Of a stretch of 64,000 bases of DNA, positions 48,793 through 57,530 are shown one piece after another. The stretch is from Alphaproteobacteria bacterium CG11_big_fil_rev_8_21_14_0_20_39_49. Its GTDB lineage: Bacteria > Pseudomonadota > Alphaproteobacteria > Rickettsiales > UBA6187. Where the stretch lies: contig PCXK01000017.1 in the NCBI GenBank assembly GCA_002787635.1, positions 1-64,000 on the forward strand, in the 5' to 3' direction. Under the pieces are notes generated by a model. The model saw only the letters and a list, made by a program, of their open reading frames with translations. It did no database searches and was not told where the DNA came from. The position numbers were made by a program, and so were the translations under genes. Each line of letters starts with the position of its first letter. Positions within the stretch are counted from its first letter, which is position 1.

Positions 48793-48818
48793 TAAAATTA
48801 ACAAAGGTAAAGTGAAAA

Positions 48819-50021
48819 ATGCCTATATATAATTATGTAGCATTAAATGAAAAAGGAAGGAAGATACGCGGCAATATGTCGGCGGTCAATGAGGTTGACC
48901 TTGCCGAGAGGCTGAACGGTATAGGGCTTGACCTTGTGGACGAAAAAGTTGCCAAAGAAAAAAAAGGCGGAATGTTCAATAAAGTATCGCTACAGGATAA
49001 GATTCTGTTTTGCGTGCATATTGAACAATTAGAAAGGGCAGGTGTGCCTATACTGGATTCAATAGCGGATATCAGGGACTCTGCCGATAGTCCTGCTATT
49101 AAAGATATGATGGCGGAAGTGTTTGATGCGGTACATTCGGGTAAAATGCTTTCTAAAGCTTTGGCAGAACACCCCAAGATATTCGATTCGGTATTTATCG
49201 CACTTGTTGAAGCCGGTGAAAAATCAGGAAACCTGCATGAAGTGTTCCACCATTTGGGACACCACTTAAAATGGGTGAATTATATAAGAAGCAAGATAAA
49301 GAAAGCGATATATTATCCTACGTTCCTGCTGTTTTTGATGTTCGGAATCATATCGTTGATGATGCTTTTTGTTATACCGAAATTATCTTCGTTCCTGACG
49401 GCTCAGAACTTTGATCTGCCTATATATACTACTGCGTTGATAAATACGTCAAACTTTTTTACAGATTACTGGTATTTGATATTTAGCGTACCGATATTAT
49501 TAGTTATTATAATAAAGATGCTTATAAAGTTTTCAGAGAGTTTTGCCTATAATGTTGATGCGTTTAAATTAAAAATACCTGTTGTGGGTACTACTATAAG
49601 TAAGATTGAACTGGCGAGGTTCTGCCATTTCTTCGGAATTATGTATAAAAGCGGTATCGGTATATTAGATTGTCTTGATGTAGCTAATAATGTTGTAAAA
49701 AATAAAGTTATATCTGAGAATGTTAGTGTTATTAAAAAAAGTGTGTCGGAGGGTAACTCGCTAACCGAATCGTTAAAGGTTTCAAGCCGATTCCCTAATC
49801 TGGTGATAAGAATGTTTAAGGTGGGTGAAGAAAGCGGTAACCTTGATGTAACCATTGAGAACATTAACTTCTTCTATGACAAGGAAGTTGAGGATTCGGT
49901 TAATAATATGGTCGGTGTAATACAACCGTTTTTAACTATTGTAATGGGTCTTATAATGATGTGGATATCGTTAGCGGTATTCGGACCGTTATATAACAGC
50001 TTTAGTAAAATGAATTTTTAA
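48819..50021 (+). CDS. PilC/GspF-family inner-membrane platform protein
   Basis: This 400-residue protein has the two-domain GspF architecture: a first cytoplasmic domain with EQLERAGVPILDSIADI and LVEAGEKSGNLHEVFHHL, a membrane helix pair, and a second copy with FCHFFGIMYKSGIGILDCL and VGEESGNLDVTIENI, ending in a hydrophobic helix. It is the platform that the ATPase turns during pilin assembly. It lies between the ATPase gene and the PilM/N-like gene in a tightly spaced run. Confidence 0.92.
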   Translation: MPIYNYVALNEKGRKIRGNMSAVNEVDLAERLNGIGLDLVDEKVAKEKKGGMFNKVSLQDKILFCVHIEQLERAGVPILDSIADIRDSADSPAIKDMMAEVFDAVHSGKMLSKALAEHPKIFDSVFIALVEAGEKSGNLHEVFHHLGHHLKWVNYIRSKIKKAIYYPTFLLFLMFGIISLMMLFVIPKLSSFLTAQNFDLPIYTTALINTSNFFTDYWYLIFSVPILLVIIIKMLIKFSESFAYNVDAFKLKIPVVGTTISKIELARFCHFFGIMYKSGIGILDCLDVANNVVKNKVISENVSVIKKSVSEGNSLTESLKVSSRFPNLVIRMFKVGEESGNLDVTIENINFFYDKEVEDSVNNMVGVIQPFLTIVMGLIMMWISLAVFGPLYNSFSKMNF

Positions 50022-50034
50022 AGGGGCTTTGTTC

Positions 50035-51564
50035 GTGGGATTAGGTAAAAATAAAAAATTTATATTGATGATAGGTGACGATGGTGCCGTATTAGTACTC
50101 ATTGATAATAATAAGGTAGAAAAAAGGCTTTTCACAAAATCAGCATCTTTGAGTGACAGAAGGGAGTTTAACGCTATTTTATCAATACATCCTAACGTTC
50201 CTGTTTGCCTTACAATCGATATAATGGAGCAGTCATATACAAAGCAGGTACTCCCTGCAGTAAGTGCAATGGCTATCGGTAAACTTGTCAAGAAAAGGCT
50301 TGATAGAGATTTTGCCGCATCAGATCTTAAAGGGGCGGTATTATTAGGTCGTGATACCGAAGGCAGGAGGGACTGGATATATCTGTTTGCGTCTTCACCG
50401 CTGACTTCAACCGTGTCAGAGTGGATAGATTATATATTGTCAATGCCGAACAGGTTCGAAGGCATATATATGCTGCCTTTAGAGATGGAAAATCTTGTAA
50501 GGTCGATGAATAAAAAATTATTAAAGCCGAAAGAAGAGGCTCCTTTATGGCAGTTTTTGGTAACAAGCAATAAAACGGGCGGTTACAGACAGGTTGTAAT
50601 ATATAAAAACAGGGTTATATTCACACGTCTTATCAGAACCGGAAAAGATACTATAGTAGAAATAGTTGCCGGAAATATTGAGCAGGAAATACTTAATACT
50701 ATTGATTATATCCGCAGGCTCGGCTTTAACGATGATAGCGAGATATCTATTTCGGCAGTATTGCCCAAAGACATCAAAAAAAGTATGCAGGACGTAAAGA
50801 TTAACGGTCGCCCGATTAATATATACACTCCTCATGAATTGGCATCTCTAATTGATTTGAAAGATGTTGCCAATGAGGACGATAAGTTCTCGGATATAGT
50901 TCTTGCCGCTAATTTTGTAAGGATGAAGCCTATCCTTACTTTAGACAATCCTCAGATGAGATCATTGAATAGCCTTCTAACTTTGAGTAAAGTTGTCAAT
51001 ACAATGACTGTATTAATAACTCCGGGATTAGCTATTTTTGCCGGATATCTGATTTTTAATATATTTTCTACTAACAATGACATAAAAACATTAGAAAGTG
51101 AAAAGGTAAGTATTGAAAAAAAATGGAAAGATGCTCAAAAAACAGATGACTATAGCCTTGATGAGGCAAATAAGATAACCAATGTTTATAAGCTCCATAC
51201 TCTCCTTGAGAGTGTTCCTAACCCTCTTAGCATTGTTGAGAAAATAGCAGTACCGCATATGCGATATGCGATAGCTAAGTCTTTTTCATGGAACCATACG
51301 CAAACTAATGATCAAAGTACCGGAAATACAAAAAGCGTGGAAACGGCAACGTTTGAGCTAAAATATGTTGATGTGGGTAATTCGATAGAAGACCTGCTCA
51401 GGAATTTTGATAATTTTAACAGAAGGATAAAAGATGCAAGCAAGGGTTATGATGTAACTATGTCCGAGCTTCCTTCTACTATTACATTTGACGAAAACAG
51501 GGAGGCTATACCCGTGCAGTTAAAATTAACAACGTCAAGTGGAGAAAATAATAATGATTTTTAA
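50035..51564 (+). CDS. PilM/PilN- or GspL-like platform protein
   Basis: This 509-residue protein has a long cytoplasmic N-terminal domain with an actin-like beginning (KFILMIGDDGAVLVLID), one membrane helix near residues 325-345 (TMTVLITPGLAIFAGYLIFN), then a coiled coil and a periplasmic domain. This resembles a natural joining of PilM and PilN, or a GspL protein. Similarity by eye is weak, so the call rests on architecture and place in the operon. I chose GTG 50035 because GGGG lies eight bases upstream; a TTG six bases earlier is too close. Confidence 0.65.
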   Translation: MGLGKNKKFILMIGDDGAVLVLIDNNKVEKRLFTKSASLSDRREFNAILSIHPNVPVCLTIDIMEQSYTKQVLPAVSAMAIGKLVKKRLDRDFAASDLKGAVLLGRDTEGRRDWIYLFASSPLTSTVSEWIDYILSMPNRFEGIYMLPLEMENLVRSMNKKLLKPKEEAPLWQFLVTSNKTGGYRQVVIYKNRVIFTRLIRTGKDTIVEIVAGNIEQEILNTIDYIRRLGFNDDSEISISAVLPKDIKKSMQDVKINGRPINIYTPHELASLIDLKDVANEDDKFSDIVLAANFVRMKPILTLDNPQMRSLNSLLTLSKVVNTMTVLITPGLAIFAGYLIFNIFSTNNDIKTLESEKVSIEKKWKDAQKTDDYSLDEANKITNVYKLHTLLESVPNPLSIVEKIAVPHMRYAIAKSFSWNHTQTNDQSTGNTKSVETATFELKYVDVGNSIEDLLRNFDNFNRRIKDASKGYDVTMSELPSTITFDENREAIPVQLKLTTSSGENNNDF

Positions 51565-51581
51565 TTAGAGTAGATTAAAAA

Positions 51582-52250
51582 ATGCAGAAGAAAGTTGTAA
51601 AGAAAAAGATTATACTAAGTTTTGTTATATTCCTTATAATTTTAGGAGTATTTTCAGCCGTTATTGTTTATCTGTATAGCTTGCAGGGCAAGACAAAACA
51701 GAAGCATGACTGGTTAAAGAATGACATTTCGTCTAAAAGGCAAAAAATAAACAGCCTTAGCGATCAGGCTGTCAAATTTGCCGAAGCTATCGGCGTGTGG
51801 GAATCTTTTGATGAAGAAACAAAACAATTGCAGGGAATCAGGATTACTCCTGCAAAACTTGTTATTGACGGGCTGGAAGCCAAGTATAACTTATCTAATT
51901 TTAAAGTTGTATTTTCTAAACCGGAAGATGTAAATGTAAATAAATATCCTGAGTTGGATAATGAGGTGGTAACGGTTTCAAGCAGTAATGTTTCGATAGA
52001 TTTCTCCGCAGTCACCGATGAAGTTGTTTTTAATTTTCTTGCCGAACTTATAGAATCATTTCCGGGGTATATTAATATAGATACTTTTTTCGTTGAGCGT
52101 CATCAGGATATTGAAAAAGAACATTTGGAAATGATAGCAAGGGGTGAATATCCTGCTTTAGTTAATGTAAAATTGAGATTTATTTGGAGAGATTTCAAAT
52201 ATACACCTCCTGTCGAGGGAACACCACCTGAAGGTACTGAGGAGGGGTAA
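51582..52250 (+). CDS. PilO/GspM-like platform protein
   Basis: This 222-residue protein has a short basic start (MQKKVVKKK), one membrane helix (IILSFVIFLIILGVFSAVIVYLY), a short coiled coil and a periplasmic domain. That is the PilO or GspM layout, one-pass proteins that pair with PilN/GspL. The C-terminus is Pro/Glu-rich. No catalytic motif is present. The start follows the PilM/N-like gene by 18 bases and the PilP-like gene follows four bases later. Confidence 0.6.
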   Translation: MQKKVVKKKIILSFVIFLIILGVFSAVIVYLYSLQGKTKQKHDWLKNDISSKRQKINSLSDQAVKFAEAIGVWESFDEETKQLQGIRITPAKLVIDGLEAKYNLSNFKVVFSKPEDVNVNKYPELDNEVVTVSSSNVSIDFSAVTDEVVFNFLAELIESFPGYINIDTFFVERHQDIEKEHLEMIARGEYPALVNVKLRFIWRDFKYTPPVEGTPPEGTEEG

Positions 52251-52253
52251 GAA

Positions 52254-53240
52254 ATGAAGTTGATATATTTTGTAATAATTATTATTTTTATTATGCCTGA
52301 TAACGCTTTGTCACAAGGTAGAAGCGGAAGAGCGGCTAGTAATGAAGTCAAATCTGAAGGTAATGTGTTGGAATTGCCGAAAGTAGAAGGTGCGGATAAT
52401 GTAGGAAAAGAAAAAAAAGAAGAAGAAATGTTATGGAAGCTAGGCTCCATAATGTATAGCAGTGAGAAAATTGAATGGGTGAGGAAGGCGACTATAGCTC
52501 ATAAAAAACGCATACCTTTGTCAAAGGTATTGCCGGAGTTGTTCTCCGAAACGCCGAGAATAGTCGATAATAGAACAAGAAGGGCAGCACCGACAACCAC
52601 TACTAATGTTGAGCCGATTATTGAGGTTCCTCAAATTGAAAGACCCAAAGAAGCTCCGGCGTTTTATTTAAGTTCTATATTATATCTTTCACCCGATAAC
52701 TGGTCTGTTTGGATAAACGGTCAAAAAGTATCATTCGGAGAAGGCTATAATAATGTTGAGATAGTAAAAGTAACTGAAACCGAGGTTACTATGATTTGGC
52801 GTGATTCTATGATAGATTATGTATCTCCGGGGTGGAAGGATAAATATAATTTAATGGCTGATGACAGATTCATGTCGAATGAAAGGAACGTAGTTGTGGA
52901 TCTTGAAAACGGTGACATTTCCTTTGTGCTTGGAGTTAATCAGTCTTTTGATTCAATGTCTATGGAAATTATAGAAGGTGTTGCATATACTAAGGATATA
53001 GTTGTTCCGGCCAATGAGGCACAATTAGATTCTAATGGAGTCAATATGAATGACCCGACCGGTTTAGCGGGTGATGTTAACACTATGGTAGATAGTGCAT
53101 CTGAAATAGTTAATAAGGTTTTACCTAATGAAGTAAAAAATAATGATAATCCTGCTAGAAAAAAAATCGATCCTAGTTTAAAATTCAATGAAGATTATAT
53201 TAAACAGCTTGAAGCTCTTCAGTCAATGTTAGGTAAATAA
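52254..53240 (+). CDS. Exported PilP/GspC-like protein
   Basis: This 328-residue protein has a signal peptide (MKLIYFVIIIIFIMPDNALS), a disordered charged part, and a domain around FYLSSILYLSPDNWSVWINGQKV that resembles the beta-domain of GspC/PilP-type proteins, which link the platform to the secretin. A long tail follows with NPARKKIDPSLKFNEDYIKQ. The assignment rests on the last place in the operon and on the WSVWING-like motif. No secretin gene is in the window. Confidence 0.55.
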   Translation: MKLIYFVIIIIFIMPDNALSQGRSGRAASNEVKSEGNVLELPKVEGADNVGKEKKEEEMLWKLGSIMYSSEKIEWVRKATIAHKKRIPLSKVLPELFSETPRIVDNRTRRAAPTTTTNVEPIIEVPQIERPKEAPAFYLSSILYLSPDNWSVWINGQKVSFGEGYNNVEIVKVTETEVTMIWRDSMIDYVSPGWKDKYNLMADDRFMSNERNVVVDLENGDISFVLGVNQSFDSMSMEIIEGVAYTKDIVVPANEAQLDSNGVNMNDPTGLAGDVNTMVDSASEIVNKVLPNEVKNNDNPARKKIDPSLKFNEDYIKQLEALQSMLGK

Positions 53241-53261
53241 TTAATATAAAGGAATTATAAA

Positions 53262-53996
53262 GTGGCAAAAAGTAAAATAGCACCTCTTTCGGTTAGTTCG
53301 GTTTCTAAGGATTTCAAAGAGAAAAAAGTTCTGAAAAACGTATCACTCAGTGTTAAGCTCGGAGAAATATACGGTCTTATAGGGGTTAACGGTGTCGGTA
53401 AAACAACATTGATAAAAGTTATACTAGACCTGTTAAATTCCGATAAAGGTGAAACTAAATTCTTTGATAAGGATTCTACCGACCCTGACAGTAGGAAAAA
53501 TATTGCCTATCTGCCTGAGAAATTTTATCCTTCACCATTCTTAAAGGGAAGGGAGTTCCTGTCATTGTCGTTGTCATATCACGGCAAAAAACTGGATATA
53601 AAGGAAGCAAAGGCAAAAGCCAAAGTTCTTGACCTTGACCCTAAGGTACTTGATCACCGTATCGGTAAATATTCAAAAGGTATGGGGCAAAAACTAGGGT
53701 TGTTATCAATGTTCCTTGCCGGTAGCCCGTTACTATTGCTTGATGAGCCTATGAGCGGACTTGACCCTAATGCGAGGATTAAGCTTAAGGCTTTGTTAAA
53801 AGAGTATAAAGAACAGGGGAATACCGTCTTTTTTAGTTCACACATTCTTGCCGATATTGAAGAAATATGCGACAGAATGGCGGTTATGCATAACGGTAAG
53901 CTTATCTATGAAGGTGATTCGGCTACATTCTTGAAGAAATATAAGGAGAAAAACCTTGAGATGGCGTTCCTTAGGGCAATTGAGTCCGATAAATAG
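53262..53996 (+). CDS. ABC transporter ATP-binding protein
   Basis: This 244-residue ATPase has Walker A GVNGVGKTTL, a Q-loop region, signature YSKGMGQKLGLL (variant of LSGGQ), Walker B LLLLDEP with DPN D-loop, and the switch histidine in FFSSHILAD. It lacks a membrane domain and no permease gene is beside it. Orphan ATPases of this type often pair with ABC-2 permeases elsewhere; a role for the upstream pilus operon is possible but only suggested by position (21-base gap). Confidence 0.88.
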   Translation: MAKSKIAPLSVSSVSKDFKEKKVLKNVSLSVKLGEIYGLIGVNGVGKTTLIKVILDLLNSDKGETKFFDKDSTDPDSRKNIAYLPEKFYPSPFLKGREFLSLSLSYHGKKLDIKEAKAKAKVLDLDPKVLDHRIGKYSKGMGQKLGLLSMFLAGSPLLLLDEPMSGLDPNARIKLKALLKEYKEQGNTVFFSSHILADIEEICDRMAVMHNGKLIYEGDSATFLKKYKEKNLEMAFLRAIESDK

Positions 53997-54002
53997 GGTT
54001 AA

Positions 54003-54656
54003 TTAAGCTATTGCTTCTTTTAAATATAAAGACAGCTTCTTATTAATAATTTCAATTATCTTTTTGTGGATAATCTCTACCGAATCGTTAGCGTTAATTA
54101 CGAAACAACGCTCCGGTTCTTTTTTAGCTATCTCAAGAAATCCCTTGCGGACATTTGAATGAAACTCTTTTCCCATTTTCTCATATCTGTTTTCGGTATT
54201 GCCGCGTTTTGCCGCCCTTGCTATGCCGTCCTTAATAGAAATATCCAGAATAAAGGTGAGGGCAGGGGAAAAATCGCCTAATATCTGTTTTTGCAATGAT
54301 TCTATTTTTTCAAGCCCCAGACCGTGTGCGTATCCCTGATAAGCAATTGTCGAATCGGAAAACCTGTCGCATATAACGAACTTTCCGCTCTCCAAAGATG
54401 GCTTTATGAGATTCCTGACATGGTCTTGTCTTGCGGCAAGATGTAATAATGTTTCGGTGATAGAATCCCACTTATCGATATCACCGGTAACTAATAATTT
54501 CCTTATTTGCTCGGCACCCTTAGTCCCTCCCGGTTCGCGTGTGAGTGTAACATCTATATTGCGGTTATTAAAAGCTTCCTTTAATAATTTGCATTGAGTT
54601 GATTTTCCGCCGCCTTCGCCACCTTCGAATGTAATAAATTTACCGATATTTTTCAT
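54003..54656 (-). CDS. tmk: Thymidylate kinase
   Basis: This 217-residue protein begins KFITFEGGEGGGKSTQCKLL (P-loop), then LTREPGGTKGAEQIRKLL with the dTMP-binding DR/E region, DRFSDSTIAYQGYAHGLG and a LID-like RAAKRGNTENRYE. It phosphorylates dTMP to dTDP. It is convergent with the ABC ATPase gene and divergent from fur. Confidence 0.96.
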   Translation of the reverse strand: MKNIGKFITFEGGEGGGKSTQCKLLKEAFNNRNIDVTLTREPGGTKGAEQIRKLLVTGDIDKWDSITETLLHLAARQDHVRNLIKPSLESGKFVICDRFSDSTIAYQGYAHGLGLEKIESLQKQILGDFSPALTFILDISIKDGIARAAKRGNTENRYEKMGKEFHSNVRKGFLEIAKKEPERCFVINANDSVEIIHKKIIEIINKKLSLYLKEAIA

Positions 54657-54793
54657 AGCACCTTTGTATATTTACTGTAATATATAAATTCAGCGTTGAT
54701 TTTTATAAAAGAACTTAATTATTATATAGCAAAAGTAATATAAAGTATCTACATCTTCGTAAATTACTATAGTCAGATAATGCAGGAGTAAGG

Positions 54794-55207
54794 ATGACAA
54801 AAAAACTTGAACAGTTATGTATTGAAAAAGGATTAAAGATAACCGAACAACGTCGTGTTATATTAAAGATAATATCCGAATCCAAAGATCATCCCGATGT
54901 TGAAAAAATATATGAAAGGGCAGTCAAGAAAGATGCAAAAATAAGTATAGCTACCGTTTACAGGACGGTTAGAATGTTTGAAGAAGGCGGAATAATAGAA
55001 AAGCATGATTTTGGTGACGGTAGGGCAAGGTATGAAGAATCATCAGATGAACATCACGACCATCTTATAGATATCAGGAGCGGAAAAGTAATTGAGTTCA
55101 AAAATGATGAAATCGAAAGATTGCAGGAACAAATTGCAAAAGAGCTTGGCTATGAGCTGGTAGACCACAGGTTAGAGCTTTACGCCGTTCCAAAAAATAA
55201 ACAGTAA
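54794..55207 (+). CDS. fur: Fur-family metal-responsive regulator
   Basis: This 137-residue protein has the Fur winged helix (GLKITEQRRVILKIISES, ISIATVYRTVRMFEEGGII) and the metal-binding HHDHLIDIRSGKVIEF. The CxxC zinc pair after HHDHL in E. coli Fur is absent, as in alphaproteobacterial Fur/Mur proteins. It senses Fe or Mn. It stands alone, and no obvious Fur box was found by eye near it. Confidence 0.9.
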   Translation: MTKKLEQLCIEKGLKITEQRRVILKIISESKDHPDVEKIYERAVKKDAKISIATVYRTVRMFEEGGIIEKHDFGDGRARYEESSDEHHDHLIDIRSGKVIEFKNDEIERLQEQIAKELGYELVDHRLELYAVPKNKQ

Positions 55208-55220
55208 TACTATAGGTGAG

Positions 55221-56372
55221 TTATTCAAGATCATTGGATTTACTGCGTGAGTAGCCTGACATAGACCTGTTATTTAAAGAGTTCATCATTTCTACCGTTG
55301 CAGCACCTGTCTGGTTTATACGAAGCTTTAACGCAGAAGGATTGTCTGATTCATCAATAGCCGTTTCAAGGGAAATTTTATGAGAAGTGAACAGGTCGTA
55401 TAACGATTGATCGAAAGTCCTCATGCCCAGATTATAGAAACGTTCCTGAGAATCTTTGATATCGTTTATTTCTCCCTTGATGATATGGTTTTTTATCAAT
55501 CCCTCGTTCAGCAATATATCGGTAGCAAGTTCACGTTCTTTTTTCAGACCGTTCACAAGCCTTTGAGAGAAAATAGCGATAAGGTTTTGTGCCAAAGTTG
55601 AAAGTACATATGTTCTGGTATCATCGGGGAACAGGTTTATCATCCTGTCAATTGCCTGAGATGCGTTGTTTGAGTGAAGTGTCGCTATACATAAGTGACC
55701 TGTTTCCGCAAATCTTATAGCGTGTTCCATTGCGTGACGGTCACGTATCTCGCCTATTGCTATTACGTCCGCCCTTTGACGTAATGCATTCTTCAGTGCG
55801 TTATTATAAGATACCGTATCAATGCCTACTTCCCTTTGTGTGATAATGCATTTTTGATGTTCGTGGACAAATTCAATAGGGTCTTCAATAGTTACTACGT
55901 GTCCGGACATGTTTCTGTTACGATGTCCTATCATTGCCGCCATTGAAGTTGATTTGCCCGAACCACCCGGACTTGCCAATATTATCAGCCCTCTTTTACG
56001 CATAATGGCTTTAGCATAAATTTCAGGAAGGCGAAGCTCTTCAATAGTAGGAATGTTACAGCTTATCCTACGGATTACAATGCCGTTTTGTTGTTGCTGA
56101 CGAAAAAAGTTAAATCTGAACCGCTGCTTGGAACCTCTGGTAAAAGCAAGATTCAATTCCATTTTTTCTTTGAATTCGGCAATATTATCCTTGGTCATCA
56201 ATTCCTGTATAAAGTGGTCTATATCAATAGGTCTCAAACCGTTTTTTGCAATAGGAACTATCTGATCGTCCTGCATACGTATAACGGGCGGATGACCGAT
56301 AGTTAAATACATATCCGATCCGTTTTTCTTTACTAATTCGTCAAGATATTTATCAACAAGAAGTTCGCTCAT
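55221..56372 (-). CDS. PilU-like twitching motility ATPase
   Basis: This 383-residue protein has the PilT/PilU order: N-terminal PAS-like domain (SDMYLTIGHPPVIRMQD), Walker A with the form ASPGGSGKSTSM, the Asp box ITIEDPIEFVHEH, RQRADVIAIGEIRDRHAMEHA (Walker B) and the His box GHLCIATLHSNNA. The P-loop lacks the first glycine of the usual GPTGSGKS form. It overlaps no gene and follows the PilT gene by three bases; PilU typically assists PilT in pilus retraction. Confidence 0.88.
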   Translation of the reverse strand: MSELLVDKYLDELVKKNGSDMYLTIGHPPVIRMQDDQIVPIAKNGLRPIDIDHFIQELMTKDNIAEFKEKMELNLAFTRGSKQRFRFNFFRQQQQNGIVIRRISCNIPTIEELRLPEIYAKAIMRKRGLIILASPGGSGKSTSMAAMIGHRNRNMSGHVVTIEDPIEFVHEHQKCIITQREVGIDTVSYNNALKNALRQRADVIAIGEIRDRHAMEHAIRFAETGHLCIATLHSNNASQAIDRMINLFPDDTRTYVLSTLAQNLIAIFSQRLVNGLKKERELATDILLNEGLIKNHIIKGEINDIKDSQERFYNLGMRTFDQSLYDLFTSHKISLETAIDESDNPSALKLRINQTGAATVEMMNSLNNRSMSGYSRSKSNDLE

Positions 56373-56375
56373 ATA

Positions 56376-57458
56376 TTAAAAAACTCCTTTTTCTCTTGTT
56401 GTACCGGCGGATTCTTTATCCGCTTCCCCTAAAGTCTGGTTTAACGCCTGCCTTGCGGTATCCCTTGTAATTAAGTCTTCTTCCAGTAGTCTGTAAACAC
56501 TGTCTTTCATAACCTGCATACCGTGTTTTGAACTAACCTGCATCATTGAGTATATCTGAGGTATTTGGCTATCCCTTATAAGGTTTCTAACTGCCGGACT
56601 GGCTATTAGTATTTCGTTAACTGCCAATCTGCCGCTGCCATCAGATACTTTTACAAGTAGCTGGGTTATTATAGCCTCTAAAGAGCCTGCCAGCATCGTT
56701 CTTGCCATAGGTTTGTCACCTTCGGAAAAAGCGTCAATTATCCTGTCTATGGTTTTAGATGCCGAGCTTGTATGTAATGTACCGAAAACCAAGTGTCCTG
56801 TTTCAGCCGCAGTTAAGGCAAGGCTTATTGTTTCAAGGTCACGCATCTCACCTACCAGTATGATATCGGGGTCTTCACGTAATGCACTTTTTAACGCTCT
56901 TTTAAATGAATTTGTCGATGTTCCCACTTCTCTTTGGTTTATAAGCGAATTTTTAGGTTTGTGGATAAACTCTACAGGGTCTTCAATAGTTAAGATATGT
57001 TTGTTACTGTACTGATTTATATGGTCTATCATTGCAGCCAGCGTTGTTGACTTGCCGCTTCCCGTAGGACCGGTAACTAAAATAAGCCCTTTAGTGCGGT
57101 CAAGTAATGTTTCTAAAACCGGTGGCAGTTTTAACTGCTCTAATGTCATTATGTCTGACGGTATTGCCCTTAATGCCGCTGCCGCCCCATTTACCGTATT
57201 AAACGCATTCACACGGAAACGCCCTTCATTTGAAAGCTCTATCGCAAAGTCCAGCTCAAGCTCTTTTTCATATTCAACACGCTGCTTTTCACTCATTATA
57301 GAGTAAAGCATTTGAATTATATCGTCATTGGTTAAAGGACTTACCCTAAGTTGTATAATGTCGCCATTTATACGTAACATAGGAGGAGATGCGACCGTTA
57401 AGTGTAAGTCCGATGCATTGTTCTTCCTTGAAAATGCTAATAGCTCGTTTATGTCCAT
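56376..57458 (-). CDS. pilT: PilT-family retraction ATPase
   Basis: This 360-residue protein has SDLHLTVASPPMLRINGDI, Walker A GPTGSGKSTTLAAMI, LTIEDPVEFIHK, REDPDIILVGEMRDLETIS and GHLVFGTLHTSSASKTIDRI, the full PilT set. It drives pilus retraction and twitching. With the PilU-like gene it forms a two-gene unit on the - strand, behind the gene for the acidic TPR protein. Confidence 0.92.
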   Translation of the reverse strand: MDINELLAFSRKNNASDLHLTVASPPMLRINGDIIQLRVSPLTNDDIIQMLYSIMSEKQRVEYEKELELDFAIELSNEGRFRVNAFNTVNGAAAALRAIPSDIMTLEQLKLPPVLETLLDRTKGLILVTGPTGSGKSTTLAAMIDHINQYSNKHILTIEDPVEFIHKPKNSLINQREVGTSTNSFKRALKSALREDPDIILVGEMRDLETISLALTAAETGHLVFGTLHTSSASKTIDRIIDAFSEGDKPMARTMLAGSLEAIITQLLVKVSDGSGRLAVNEILIASPAVRNLIRDSQIPQIYSMMQVSSKHGMQVMKDSVYRLLEEDLITRDTARQALNQTLGEADKESAGTTREKGVF

Positions 57459-57530
57459 ATTATATATTTCTTATGAAATTTGATTACTATAAGTTAGATT
57501 ATAGATGATAAATATTAAGAAATTCTAAAC

